Positions 48,850 through 60,683 of a stretch of DNA of 64,000 nucleotides are shown here, piece by piece (the stretch's first letter is position 1; every line of letters begins with the position of its first letter). The translations under genes were made by a program, and so were the position numbers. The stretch covers positions 831,580,073 to 831,644,072 of the forward strand of contig OX422207.1 in NCBI GenBank assembly GCA_949130495.1, written 5' to 3'. The notes under the pieces were generated by a model. It worked only from the letters and a program-made list of their open reading frames with translations. It was not told the DNA's origin and ran no database searches. The stretch is from Sambucus nigra. Taxonomy: Eukaryota > Streptophyta > Magnoliopsida > Dipsacales > Adoxaceae.

Positions 48850-50150
48850 GTTATGTGTGCCTAATGTGGGTTGATTAAAAGAGAAAATTTTCGATGAGGA
48901 TCATAATTCCATTTATACTATGCATATTGGTAGTACTAAAATGTATAGGGATTTAAAGGAGCATTATTGGTGGAATAATATGAAGAAGGAAATAACTAAT
49001 TTTGTTGCTAGGTGCTTTATATGTCAGCAAGTGAAAGTGGAGTATCAGAAACCCACTGGTCTGCTTCAGCTATTGCCAATATTGAAATGGAAATGGGATC
49101 ATGTGACGATAGATTTTTTTGTTGGGCTTCCTCGATCTAAGAAGGGGTCAGATTCGATTTGGGTAGTGGTGGACAGATTGACTATGTTCGCTCATTTTCT
49201 AGCTGTTAAGACTACGTATACAGTTTATAGGTATGCTAGATTATATGTTAATGAGATTATGCAATTGCATGGTGCACTGGTATCTATTATTTCAGATAGG
49301 GACCCTACTTTTACATCTAGATTTTGGTATAGCTTATAGTATGCTATGGGTACTAACTCAAAGTTTAGTACGGATTTTCATCCTCAGACAAATGGGTAGT
49401 CAGAAAGGAGAATACAAATTTTGGAAGATATGCTTAAAGATTGTGTGCTTAATTTTAATGAAAATTGGGATGAATATTTCCTTTGATAGAATTTTCATAT
49501 AATAATAGTTTTCAATCTACTATTGGTATGGCTCCATATGAAGTGTTGTATGGTGGACGCTGTCGTACACCCATAAGTTGGGGTGAAGTTGGTGAAAGGA
49601 AGATAGAGGGTTCATATTATATTGAAGTCACCACTGAAAAAGTAAAGATTATTCAAGATAGAATGAGAACAGATCAAAGCAGACAGAAAAGTTATGCGGA
49701 TAAGGGACGAAAAGATTTTGAATTTAAGAAGGGGGATTATTTGTTTCTTCAGATATCTCCATGGAAAGGAGTTATGAGGTTTGGAAAGAAAGGTAAATTA
49801 AGTCCACGCTACATTGGACCTTATGAAATTCTTGAGAAAGTCGGGATGGTTGCCAATAAGTTAGCGTCACCACAGGATTTAGCTCGATTACATGATGTTT
49901 TTCATGTTTTTATGTTAAAAAAGTATGTAGCGGATCCTTCACGTGTATCGGTGGAACAACCTATTAAGTTTAAGGAAGATTTGATCTATGTGGAAGAACC
50001 ACTTGCAATCATCGATAGGTAAGAACAAATATTGAGATAAAAAGTGATCCCACTTGTGAAAGTTTTGTGAAGAAGGAATTTCATGGAATAGGCTACATGG
50101 GAGAGCGAGGATACCATGAAGATGTGTTATCCGTATTTGTTTGATTTAGA
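48850..50150 (+). pseudogene. Chromovirus integrase with chromodomain
   Basis: The zinc-binding part HNSIYTMHIGSTKMY...CFICQ carries H-H-C-C (about 48900-49030). The core shows WDHVTIDFFVGLP (first Asp), ISDRDPTF (second Asp) and, after stops at 49337-49339 and 49397-49399, SERRIQ with the catalytic Glu. A one-base loss near 49470 shifts the frame, after which 179 codons are open: IEFSYNNSFQSTIGMAPYEV, KKGDYLFLQISPW, LSPRYIGPYEILEKVG and FHVFMLKKYVADPS. Beyond the stop at 50020, KVIPLVKVL...ATWESEDTM and YPYLF are the chromodomain, which in this lineage targets integration to modified histones. Confidence 0.92.
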
Positions 50151-50190
50151 TAACAAAGGTATGTCAAATTCGGTGACGAAATTTTCTAAC

Positions 50191-50201
50191 AGGGGGAGAA
50201 T
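50191..50201 (+). promoter_or_regulatory. Polypurine tract of the chromovirus
   Basis: AGGGGGAGAA directly precedes the 3' LTR start TGTGCCAACCCG, with a T between. Confidence 0.8.
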
Positions 50202-52793
50202 TGTGCCAACCCGAATATAATTATGATAGAATATGTTTAAATGATGATTAGCTTATGTGATATGGATGATATGTTATTAGTATATATAATGTTAAGTCAT
50301 TATGTTTAGTCTAATCCTACCTTCATAAAGCATGAAATATCAAATTAGTTACAAATATGAAATTTTGAACTTTTCGGTAGGAATGTTCATGTTTAAGATT
50401 AGTTTTAACCTTTATGAAATAACAATTGATTGACCTTTATGAAATAACAATTGATTTGAGGTGGAAACTAGATAGTTGTATACAGGTGATTTATGGTTGT
50501 AACACAATAAACGGTGTGTAAAACGGAGGTCCGAGTAAGAAGCTATACCGAAATTACTAACAAACAAAAATTTGTCCATCCGTTTAAGTGGTAATTTGTC
50601 CTTTATACCCAATAAGTGTCTTAAATTGATTGGTTGGAGGTGGAGGTTGGTTTGGCTGACTTAAACCCTTAAGATATCCTCATTTACTCCAAAAAATCAG
50701 TTTAGGAGAGTTTTAGGTTGAGGAAAAACAATTGTGAAGGTTGGGAAGAAGAAAGTGAGGAGAAACATTCAGAAAAATTCATAAAAAATTACATAAAAGC
50801 CCCTAAGGTAATTCCACCCACGAATCTTGTTATTTTTCTTGTATTTATTATTTTTGTGATATAAATCCTTGTTTTTTATTGACCTTTCATGCTTGGGTGC
50901 ATATGTATGGATATATGCAAGTTTAAACAAAGTTGAATGTGTAAACCCTTAAATTGCTTCGTTTAGTAACCTTGTTTATTCAAACTTCCATATCTTTTTG
51001 TATGATTACTGAAATTGATTAATTCTAGTTGTTGATTAACATAGACCTATATATTCATAACATTTTCGAAAATTATGTAAAAATATCAAGAAATGATCTT
51101 GGGTGATGGTTTCAAGTTCGGGTATGAAATCTGCCCCAAAAGTGTAAATATGCATACCATATGTTTGATGTTTTGCTTAACATAGCAAATGAACTCTGTA
51201 AATTATGAAATTTTAATATTGTATTATTCAAAAAAATTTCTGAAATTGGGTGAAAAATCATAGAAAGTTATGATGTATAAAAATTAAGAAAATGCTTGGA
51301 AAATGACTAAATGATAGAGGAGCCTATAGGGCGGATTTGCTATGTAGTAAAGAAATGGGCATATCTTGCTCTAGAAAACTTGGAATGCTGTGTCATCTTT
51401 AATGGTGGAAAGATAATATGATAGGTATTGTATTACCAAGAAGAATTAAAGTAGGTTTTTGCTATAATTTGAATATGTTAGATATCATAACCTGAATCTA
51501 GATGGGACTTCATTTATGATGAATGATTTTAATAGAATCATATATTTCTTATGAATTGAGTTATGTTGAAGTTATTATTTGAATTGTTAATATTCGTATG
51601 ATGATACTAATATTGTAAGATTTATAGGAAGAGAAGAAGAACCGACTGAACAAGAGCTAGATAAAGGAAAAGGGAAAGCTTGTTAAATTTCCAAGGTGAG
51701 TGTACTTATGATTGTTTCACATATAGATATGAAAATAATATGATGGTTATGAATATAGATCTAAGAGAAGGATTTGTTTGGATATTAAATTATCTAGAAT
51801 TCGTTTGAATACTTCGGTGTTCAGGATTTGTTTGGATATTCAAATATCGAGGATTTGTTTGGGTCTTGTGATCCAAGATTGGAATTGGACAAAGATCTAT
51901 TGATTTGTTAGAACTTGTGTTCCGGGATTTGTTATAGCCAACGGGCTAGATTGTTTGGATTTCATATCCATAGATTCCATATAAAACTATTATTTCATAG
52001 CAGGGTAGGATTATTTGGATTTTACATCCACATATTTTTTATAAAACTGTTATTTCAAGGCAGGGAGGGATTTTTTGGATTTATTATCCACGTATTTGAT
52101 AAAAAACTGTTATTTCATCGCAGGGTGGGATTGTTTGGATTTCATATCCACAGATTTGATATAAAATTGTTATTTCATAGCAGGGCAGGATTATTTGGAT
52201 TATATATCCACAGATTTGATATAGAATTGTCATTTCATTCCAGGGAAGGATTGTTGGGATGTTATATTTAGAGATTTGATATATAATTGCTATTTCATAG
52301 CAGGGGATGATTATTTGGATTTTATATCCACATATTTGATAAAGAAATGTTATTTCATTTCAGGGAAGGAGTACCTCACTAAGCTTAATGCTTACGATTT
52401 ATATTTTAACATTTTCAGGTTTGTATGCTGCCATCTAGGATATCATATGATTGGTGATTTGAGAGTTGGGTCATTAGAAAAATCTGGGGATTAGACGTGG
52501 GGATTTTGTCATTATCACACTGAGGTTTTACTACACTCGCACATCTTATATATTGAGTTAGAATGGGTTGATTTGATTATTCTAATATTTAATCATAATC
52601 AATCATAGTATATCATGTTCGTTTAATTATGACTCTGATGTTAATTACCTTATGTTACAAAGAACATGATTATGTTTATTTTACATGAAAACAAAAATTC
52701 ATAAGTGAATTATATTTCGAATGGACTGAAGATTATGATTTAATTATAATAAAATTGAAATGATTGGAATGGGTTTGGGTTTGGGGTGTGACA
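50202..52793 (+). repeat. 3' LTR of the chromovirus
   Basis: It starts TGTGCCAAC and ends GGGGTGTGACA. The length is 2592 bp. It includes the seven-unit 60-bp array at about 51940-52375 and a small duplication near 50409-50455. Confidence 0.88.
51940..52375 (+). repeat. 60-bp minisatellite in the 3' LTR, seven units
   Basis: This has the same units in the same order as 39186-39618, for example the variant unit with GGATGTTATATTTA is the sixth in both. Confidence 0.9.
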
Positions 52794-52799
52794 GTATAG

Positions 52800-53862
52800 A
52801 TGCCCTCCCTAATAGAGACCTCCTCGTCTAGGGGGCTCCTCGCCACAGAAGATACTTCATCCTCCTCGCCTATGGCTTACTCCAAATCTCAAAGGGAGTA
52901 TTTTGTTGCTTAACAATAGAGAGATTTTGGGCTTTATCGTCTAGCACACTCATTTGGTGAGGAGGATACCTTTATGACTTATCTTGTAAATTTTGAGCAG
53001 GAGTTTGTGGCCAAGATCAACGAGCGACCCAAGGTGGGCCTAGGTGAGTCTTCAGACCTTTCGATTGTTTTACCTGATTCAATTCTTAGGGTACGAGTAG
53101 GCAGGGGTGACTTTACCCATTCCAATATTGAATTCAAGGCACGTGGGGGTGCCACGGAAGAAAGAGGTCTCTGGGTGGATAATGTCTTGTAAAATCCCTC
53201 GCATTGAGTTGTTATTGAGGGCCTTGGTCTTCTGAATACCATTAACAGTCACAAAGCTTGCTCAATTGCCAAATAAGAGCGCGCTTTTACTTTGTTGTCT
53301 TCTTGTTGGAGCAGGGAATCTCACACTTTTGTTACTGGTTGGGGTGAATTTACTATTTCAATGGAATATATTTGCAAGCTACTCGCCTTGCCTTACCTAG
53401 GAAACCATATCATTACTGATTGCTTTGAGGATGAGGTTGAGGAGAAAATTTGTCGGGGCGCTCCACACTGCCTTGGGTGAGTGCTCAAAGTATGTGGCCA
53501 TAAATTTGACTGGAACCACCAAACATTCTTTTACTAAGTGGAAGCGATAGTAGTTTAATGATTTCGAGCTGCCCAAGGGTGAGAGTTCGACCAGGGCCCT
53601 GAGCAGCCAAGATGGACCAAAAATTAACTCCGCTTCACACTTGGCAGTATCTTTTTATCACTTTTTTGAGTAGATATCTTCTTCCCGAGTTTTTGTACCG
53701 ATGGTGGCAGCTGCGAGCCCCCTATATTCTATAGGGGAAGTTGCTTCTACCAACCTAGCTGAAGTCCCCTTGTTTGGAGGGACTGTCCCTAACTCCATAG
53801 GACCAGTTTTAGTGGTATGCTCAATCTTTGCAAACTGAACTTGCTAGCTTAGTTACACACCT
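52800..53862 (+). pseudogene. PMD-like gene relic, first part
   Basis: The clearest part is WSRESHTFVTGWGEFTISME then YICKLLALPYLGN (53300-53400), a variant of the PMD pattern W..E.HTF...GE.T.T...I..LLALP. It continues with acidic FEDEVEEKI and ECSKYVAINLTGTTKHSFTK. Upstream, a 72-codon frame (52974-53192) may belong to it. Many stops break it. The relic is interrupted by solo-LTR-like copy 3 and resumes at 57253. Confidence 0.55.
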
Positions 53863-54734
53863 ATGGGTGATAACCCGCCTAATAAAATACAGGGCGATCA
53901 CTCCTGTACCAAATTAAAACTGGAGTCACATATGGATCATTCTTAGCATCACTGTCGAAAACCACTTTAATTACCAATAACCTATTAGGCTGGCGTCAAA
54001 ATTTTACTTAACTAATCTTTTTAAACAACTATACAATATAAACATTCACACAGTTTATATAAATGAAACTGAAAAAAGGTAAAATAACCGAGCACTCGGT
54101 TCAAATATAATACAACTAAATCAGATGATGCACTAAAAGGAGGTAAAAGAATAAATAAATACAATTGGGCTTTTGTCCCGAGAGTAGCTAGAATGCTTCC
54201 TATCTAGATTGCAAGAATAGAAGAATCTAAATCAAACCTGCATGCATCCACAGCTGCTGCAGCTGACGTCTGACTCGAAAGGATCATCATCCAGGTGTCC
54301 CTGTGTCTGGACACCTATATATATACAATATATAGCAAGAGAGGAAAAATATAGAAACGGGTCAGAGCCCGAGTTGTGAAAATATTTAACAATTGCATAA
54401 ATGCTTTATTTAGAAAAATATGTTTTATCTCATATTTAAAATGGTATCACACTCCCATGACATACCCCTCACCTCTCTTCTAATAGTGCACACCTAGCGC
54501 ATCCATCTAAACATCATAGTCAAGCTACACTGCCTAACTAATCCGTCTCCCCCAAACTCTAGAAAATCCTAAGCAAACCATGTATTAAGGGTTAAACTTC
54601 TCCCGAGTCTCAACGCTATGCCATATTCATGCGTGGGGTGTCTCGCAAAGTGAAATCCAAATAAGGAACCCCCCCGATACACTACAACTTGGAAAGGCCG
54701 ATCGTCGAGATCCATTAGACCCTCAGTACACGAA

Positions 54735-54735
<1 letters not shown>

Positions 54736-54805
<70 letters not shown>

Positions 54806-54812
54806 CACACAC
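54736..54812. repeat. (TA)n then (CA)n microsatellite
   Basis: About 30 TA units followed by about 8 CA units; a second (TA)n tract is at 55347-55402. Confidence 0.92.
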
Positions 54813-55340
54813 ATAGAATTATATTCATTATCATGCTCATCTTTAACTTTTATACTCCCTTTTATATGCATATCATGTTACACTTCCGGATATATCTCCT
54901 GGAATGAGAATTCATTCTTTTTCATTTCATATTCATTTTATCTCTTTACTCTCATAGAGATATAATATCTTGTTCTCATACACAAGTACTGTACTATCAC
55001 ACAAGTACAATAACCATCCCAACGAGCTATAACTCGAGGATGCGGTCTCTCAATGCTATTAACTTCCAGGGAATCACTCATATATCATCCTGGGGACCAT
55101 CGGTAGGACTAAATTTCACCTACTTCGTGGTCAAAACCAAATCACAATGTCTGGGAAGCGGTCATAGTTCCTCCCTGGCAATGAGACGAAACGTGCCCAC
55201 CATGTCTCACACCTAATAAAAATCACATAATATAATAATGGACGTTATGACCTGGGGAATATCCACACCCTTCTCCTCGAGCCAGGGTGCTCACCCTCAT
55301 TGCGCAACTTCCCAATGATAGCATTAGAGGGGGTATACTT

Positions 55341-55408
<68 letters not shown>

Positions 55409-55830
55409 TATATATATACCATCCATACATAGATATATATACATATCTGTACAATATAATATATATACTTTACTCAAAGAGTATATTTATAATCCACATA
55501 GTTCCTTAAACAAATATAAATGGCCATAATTTCCAATCACACATAGCGATGACCGACAATCCCAAAGATTCTCATAATTAATAATATTCGAGTATTTGCA
55601 CTCTCACGATACTAAACCCAAAAGTATTCCCAAGCATTCATTAAATCCATACCCTAGATTTTACACTAAATTAATCCAAGGTTCCTTCTTTCATCCCGGG
55701 GTTTACTCACCCTCAATACCATTATCTAGGAGTCCTAATATCATATCTAGAATCCCCCATAATAATCTCCAAAATCATAGTTTAAATCTCCCTAAACTTA
55801 AAGGAGAAAACCTCAAAAATCTCCCAGAAG

Positions 55831-55900
55831 CGAATCGATTCAACCTGTACGAATCGATTCCCTGGGACAAGCCGAATCGATTCGGCTTGTCCGAATCGAT
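55831..55900. repeat. Palindrome cluster, GAATCGATTC type
   Basis: Four units include GAATCGATTC or GAATCGAT. The third sits in a perfect 28-bp palindrome at 55865-55892. One further unit, GCCGAATCGATTCGGG, is at about 56244-56259. Confidence 0.92.
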
Positions 55901-57252
55901 ATGGTTGGTCCAAAATCCCCAAATATGCTTAGGTTTTATATATAACCCAAAAACCCAAAAACACAAAATTCAATCCAATCTCCATTTAAATTATAACTTG
56001 GATTTATTCTTACAAACCCAAAGTTTTCATACCTCCTCAAGTCCTTTAGAGGTCCTAACACTTTGGGAACCCCTAATATTTATCTCCAAATAAGTCTAGC
56101 CTTAATTCATGACTAACGATTTCGATCTCGAACATCTTTCCGTAGAAAAATCATTATAAATCCCAAAAAAATCAAAAAAATACGCGGTCGGCGCCCACAA
56201 GACCGTATCGAAAAGGTATACAATTTTCATTTTTTAACCAAGAGCCGAATCGATTCGGGAAGGACGCAGGTCACTATTCACGTTCTTCTCCAAAAATCCA
56301 AACCTTTATTATTCTCCATTTTTGTTGTTTCTAATCTCATCCAACAACTCCATAAACATCTAATCTATGTTTTACAACTAACACATCAATTAATTTGGGG
56401 TAATAAACCATTTATCTTCAATTTAAACCATAAAGCCATAAAAATCCCAACTTATCATTTTAACCCATTTCAATCAATTTCTTTACTCCATTTACATGGA
56501 TTTAACACTAGAAATCATTAAGAGTTTACACTACATCAATATGTAAACTCATATTCAAATTTTCCCAAATTTATTTTAAGGGTTCTAACCCAAAATCATA
56601 TAGTTTACCAACTATAATATGAAATAAATGCAAAAAATGAAATAAAGCAAGTATACACTTGCCTGGAGGATGAAATCCGACGACCTCGAGTCGAATCCGG
56701 CAGAGTTTGAACGAAATCTCCCATTTTCCTATTCTTTTCTCCTCTTCCTTTCTTTCTTTCTCTCTCTCTCTTTCTTTTCTTTCTCTCTTCTCTCTTTATA
56801 TCTCGTGACTTATAAGAAATAAATAAGGGTTTGTATCTTATTAACCCAAAAATGACTCGTTTACTCAATTACGAGTCCAAACGAGTTAAAAAATTACCGA
56901 AACTTAATTATTTCCCCCGCATACTCTATTCTGACTATCTCGACCATTCCGAGACCAACCGTACACTCGAAATATCCATCCGAGGTACTTGACCGTGACC
57001 CACTAATTTAACCCCACACAACTTAATGCGGTATTCCCAATAAAATATTATCGTCTGTCACTTTAGCCAACTACGACATATAATTAAAATACTCTGACAT
57101 ATGTACTTAATCCCAAAAGTAAATATAACACCTATAGAAATTCATCTTATCCATGAAAATTCCAAAAAATACTATTCCTCAAAATTCCTCAAAATTCCAA
57201 TTTACACCTGATTATGGAATTTAATTATCCCCCAAAAGTACGGGATGTTACA

Positions 57253-57744
57253 CTATGTATGATGCATTGTTTGAAATATCTGTGAATTTGGTCCCTTTAC
57301 TTGAGGGACATATATTTGGACTCCCACGTGAGTGGTCCACCCGTTTCTGTTCTTGAGGAGACTTTGGTCACCCCTCCATCTAGTTCCACTCTTGCTCCGG
57401 TTGTTGAGGAGTCTCTAGCAAGTGGTCGTGTGGCGGACTCCCAGGTAAATTCTTAATCTAGTTACCCCTATGAGCTTATGTTTTCCATGTAAATACTTGT
57501 TGGCATTTACTTGTTTCCATGTTTTCAGGTTAGTGCAGTGATTGTTCCTTTGGCTATGGAACAACCTGGGGGAACTACTATGAGTGAAGTATTATGTTGG
57601 CATACCCTACTCTGTACTTTTTCTCCTTTTTATTCTTTCTTTTACGGCGCAAGTAGGATCACATTCACATTCATGTTTCCTTATTTTCAGGTTAGCAAGG
57701 AATCCTGTTCCCCGAGGGAAATTTGGGGAGGGGCATTTTGATAG
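57253..57744 (+). pseudogene. PMD-like gene relic, second part (3' exons)
   Basis: Exon-intron structure is visible: an exon ending ...CTCCCAG before GTAAATTC (57445), an acceptor GTTTTCAG at about 57529, and another acceptor TTATTTTCAG at about 57691. The layout of short introns near the 3' end resembles the PMD gene at 19591-21692. The coding text (VVEESLASGRVADSQ) is Ser- and Val-rich. The last exon would end IWGGAF at a TGA about 57742. Recognition as PMD relies on continuity with 52800-53862. Confidence 0.5.
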
Positions 57745-58601
57745 GTCTCGCACCCCTTTTTGCTCAGGAATGCTTCAGCCATCATCGGTGTGGGGTAAAT
57801 GTAAAAAGATGGAGTCTCTAACCTATTTTGCTCAAAACTGGCAAAAGAACATGTTGTTGCCTCGAGAGAGCAGCATCAAGGAGAAACTGATGCATACGAA
57901 ACCAATTGTTCTAAGGTCTGAGGCTAAGTTACGGAATGGGAAGGTGTTAAGCACCCATCCCAACCTTTCGATCTCTAACGGGCTAGTGTCATTATTTTCC
58001 TTTATTTCTTCGTGAAGTGTGTGAGCCTGTATATATAATGGAGACCGAAATCGTTCAACCATGTAAAAGGTAGAGTGAAGTCATCCATATGAATGTTCCT
58101 AAAATAATGTATATAGAAAATATGATTTTTTCATTCATCGTGATATTGATCGTTATTATGAAATGAAAATATGTGTTGGATGAAACGCTTACAAACATAA
58201 TATGTATATTAATGCGAGAACATGATAAATACGATATTAGGGGATTTAGAGAAATTGATAATTTAGGAAATTGAGAAAATTAAAAAAAGGGGAAATTGGA
58301 AAATTGGACTCGAGTCTCAGGTTTTAATCTGAAACACCTACATATCCTATAAAGGCATCAAAGCCCATATAGTTCGAATGCATCATGGGGTGGAGTTTAT
58401 CCCATAGATCCGGACATATTTTTATTACAAATGTGTGCGTAGAACTGTGTTTTTAGTTTTGAAGAAGTGTGATGGATAATCCCGTTAAGAATTTATGCGT
58501 ATAACAATCTTTTTATTTGTTTTTGAGTTTTTTTTTTATAAAAAATAAAGTAGGTGAAATATATTAATAAAAATGTAGATATTAATGTATATGAACTAAA
58601 G
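57745..58601 (-). repeat. Tat-type LTR relic, left part
   Basis: CTCAGGAATGCTTC, AAATGTAAAAAGATGGAGTC, GGGAAGGTGTTAAGCACCCAT and GACTCGAGTCTCAGG align in order with the Tat LTRs. It is interrupted at 58601 by solo-LTR-like copy 4 and resumes at 61622. Confidence 0.82.
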
Positions 58602-60642
58602 TGTAATACCCCGTATTTTTATGTCTTTTAAATTTGGGGATTTATTAGATTTAAATTGAGATATTAATTTAATATTAATCTAAAAATCATTTAAATATTT
58701 ACTAGCGTGATGAGAGTTAGTAATTATTGAAATTTGTTGTAAATTACTTTAAATATTTACTAGCGTGATCAGAGTTAGTAATTATTGGAATTTTGTTGTA
58801 AATTACTTTATGGGTAAAGTAATATGTGTAATTAAATTTAGTAAAATTATCATGAAAATATAATTTGATAATTTTTTGAAAATTTTATCGGGACACGCCT
58901 GTGTCGTGACGGGATTAAATTCGCATTATTAAAAGTGAATAAATTATAAGTCACCCGTATGGTCATTTTGAGTGCGTCAATGTGTCCAAAAGGGTCGATA
59001 TAGTCAAAATAATGTACCCGGGGGTTTAGTTTGGGTCTCGGGGCATTTTTAGGCCTAATGAACATCCCGGGAGGGCGTTTTAGACATTTTGTATTTTTGG
59101 GCATGGAAACCCACGAATTTTTTAAGGTTATATCAGATGGTAGGGGTTGTATTCTAGGGTTAGCATAACCAAAAACCAAGGACGACCATTGGAGAGGAAG
59201 ATGAGAAGCTTTCAAAGGAGTTCTAGGCCAAGAACTCCACTGTTTGCACCGCCGTCACCGCCAATTTGTAGATCGCGCAACGAGGATCACAACCACACCA
59301 ATTTCTTCCACAAATCAGAAACAAATATTTCCACGCAAGTATCTATCTTTCTTTAATTAGTTAATTATTCAATTATATTAGTCTAGGGTTGATTAGAACT
59401 AGTTTTCGTGAAAGAAAGCATATATTGGAGACTAGAATTCACATGTTATAGAGGTGAAAATCATATTCTGGAAATCTATTTCATATGTAGAGGTTGAACC
59501 ACAAATTTGCATTGAGTTAGGAGTAGAAAATCTGGGAAAAGAATGGGAAGAACTAAGTTAAACAAAATTTTAGGGTTCTTGATATTTATATGGATTTTGG
59601 CCCTTTTAATTCGTTATACTTGATGAAAACTCACATGCCTTACGTAGAATATTATTTATTTGGGTATATAATCCGTGTAGTATCATTTGTTGGGAGTTTT
59701 GGAGTTAAATACGATGATTTGGTTGAGTTTGGAGAAGGATTTCCGTAGCTGGGTTTTCTGCAGTTTCGCCACAACTGCTTGATCGATCGATCGACCAAAG
59801 AACATCGATCGATCGACCCACTTCTATCGATCGATCGACTCCTCCTGGAAAACCCATATTCCTCTTTTAAATAGTTTATATCGATTTAAATGAGTATAAA
59901 TCTTTGAAAATTATTGTTAGAACATTTTTTGACATAAAGAGGACAAGTAGGACTTTGTAAAAATGGAGCATTTAATGTAAAGACGAAATTAGTGTTAACG
60001 GGGAGTGATTTACACTTAAGGAATAATGGGAACGTGTGTCTAAAGGAGTGAGACTCGTAAGGAAGTTACGTTGTAAAATTAGAGAGTATCTACTAACATT
60101 ATACTTAGGGAGATAAGATACTACGAGTGATGCGAAGTAAGTTTGGGATGGTCCCATAAATAAGAATAAAAGAGACGAGCCGTTATACGGGATAATCTAG
60201 TAATGTGTACTAAGAACGAATATTGTAAGTATGGGTCATGAGTGTACCTAATTTAGAAATGGAAATGGTAGTATACATATATATGACTGTGTTTGTGCAT
60301 ATACTATATACGTGTAAAAATCATGCCCGCGCTACTTGCTATCACTGAGGTTACCGTGCCGGGATAGTCTGATTTCGATGGGACCTTTATGGGGGATATT
60401 GACTTATACCCTAGAACATAGGAATCCTTGGTACATGCTATCTGGTTGATAGTCAGACGGTCCTAAGAGACGTGAGGGTATGTGCTGACCTCTTAGTGAC
60501 TTGGAACTATGCTTCGCCTCAATTTGTATGTGTTTTGTGTTAATACAGTTCGAGAGTGATTCCAAACTCCCTTAGTACGAGTGATACGGGGACTTGATAG
60601 AAGAGTATGTCAGCACCATAAATTTTATATGGGGTACCGATA

Positions 60643-60683
<41 letters not shown>

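Larger units (their letters stand above)
38977..52793 (+). mobile_element. Tekay-like chromovirus (Ty3/gypsy), 5'-truncated, with nested insertions
   Basis: Order: truncated 5' LTR (38977-40029, ending 43656-43666), tRNA-Met primer site, protease, RT, RNase H, integrase with chromodomain, polypurine tract and 3' LTR (50202-52793). Two solo-LTR-like elements are nested: 40030-43655 in the 5' LTR and 45601-48483 in RNase H. Almost all of gag is absent. The 5' LTR start was lost at about 38977 next to a copia scrap, so its target duplication cannot be tested. Confidence 0.9.
53866..57252 (-). mobile_element. Solo-LTR-like element, copy 3
   Basis: In minus orientation it begins TGTAACATCCCGTACTTTTG and ends GGCGGGTTATCA plus two bases. 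CTATG occurs at 53861-53865 and 57253-57257 as target duplication, with two additional bases (GG) at the left side. Its leader (GTCGTCGGAT then CCAGGCAAGTGTATACTTGC) and its end region (GGTGTCCAGACACAGGGA, CAGCAGCTGTGGATGC) align with copy 1. It has (TA)n tracts at 54736-54795 and 55347-55402 and palindromes at 55831-55900. No coding domain. Confidence 0.82.
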
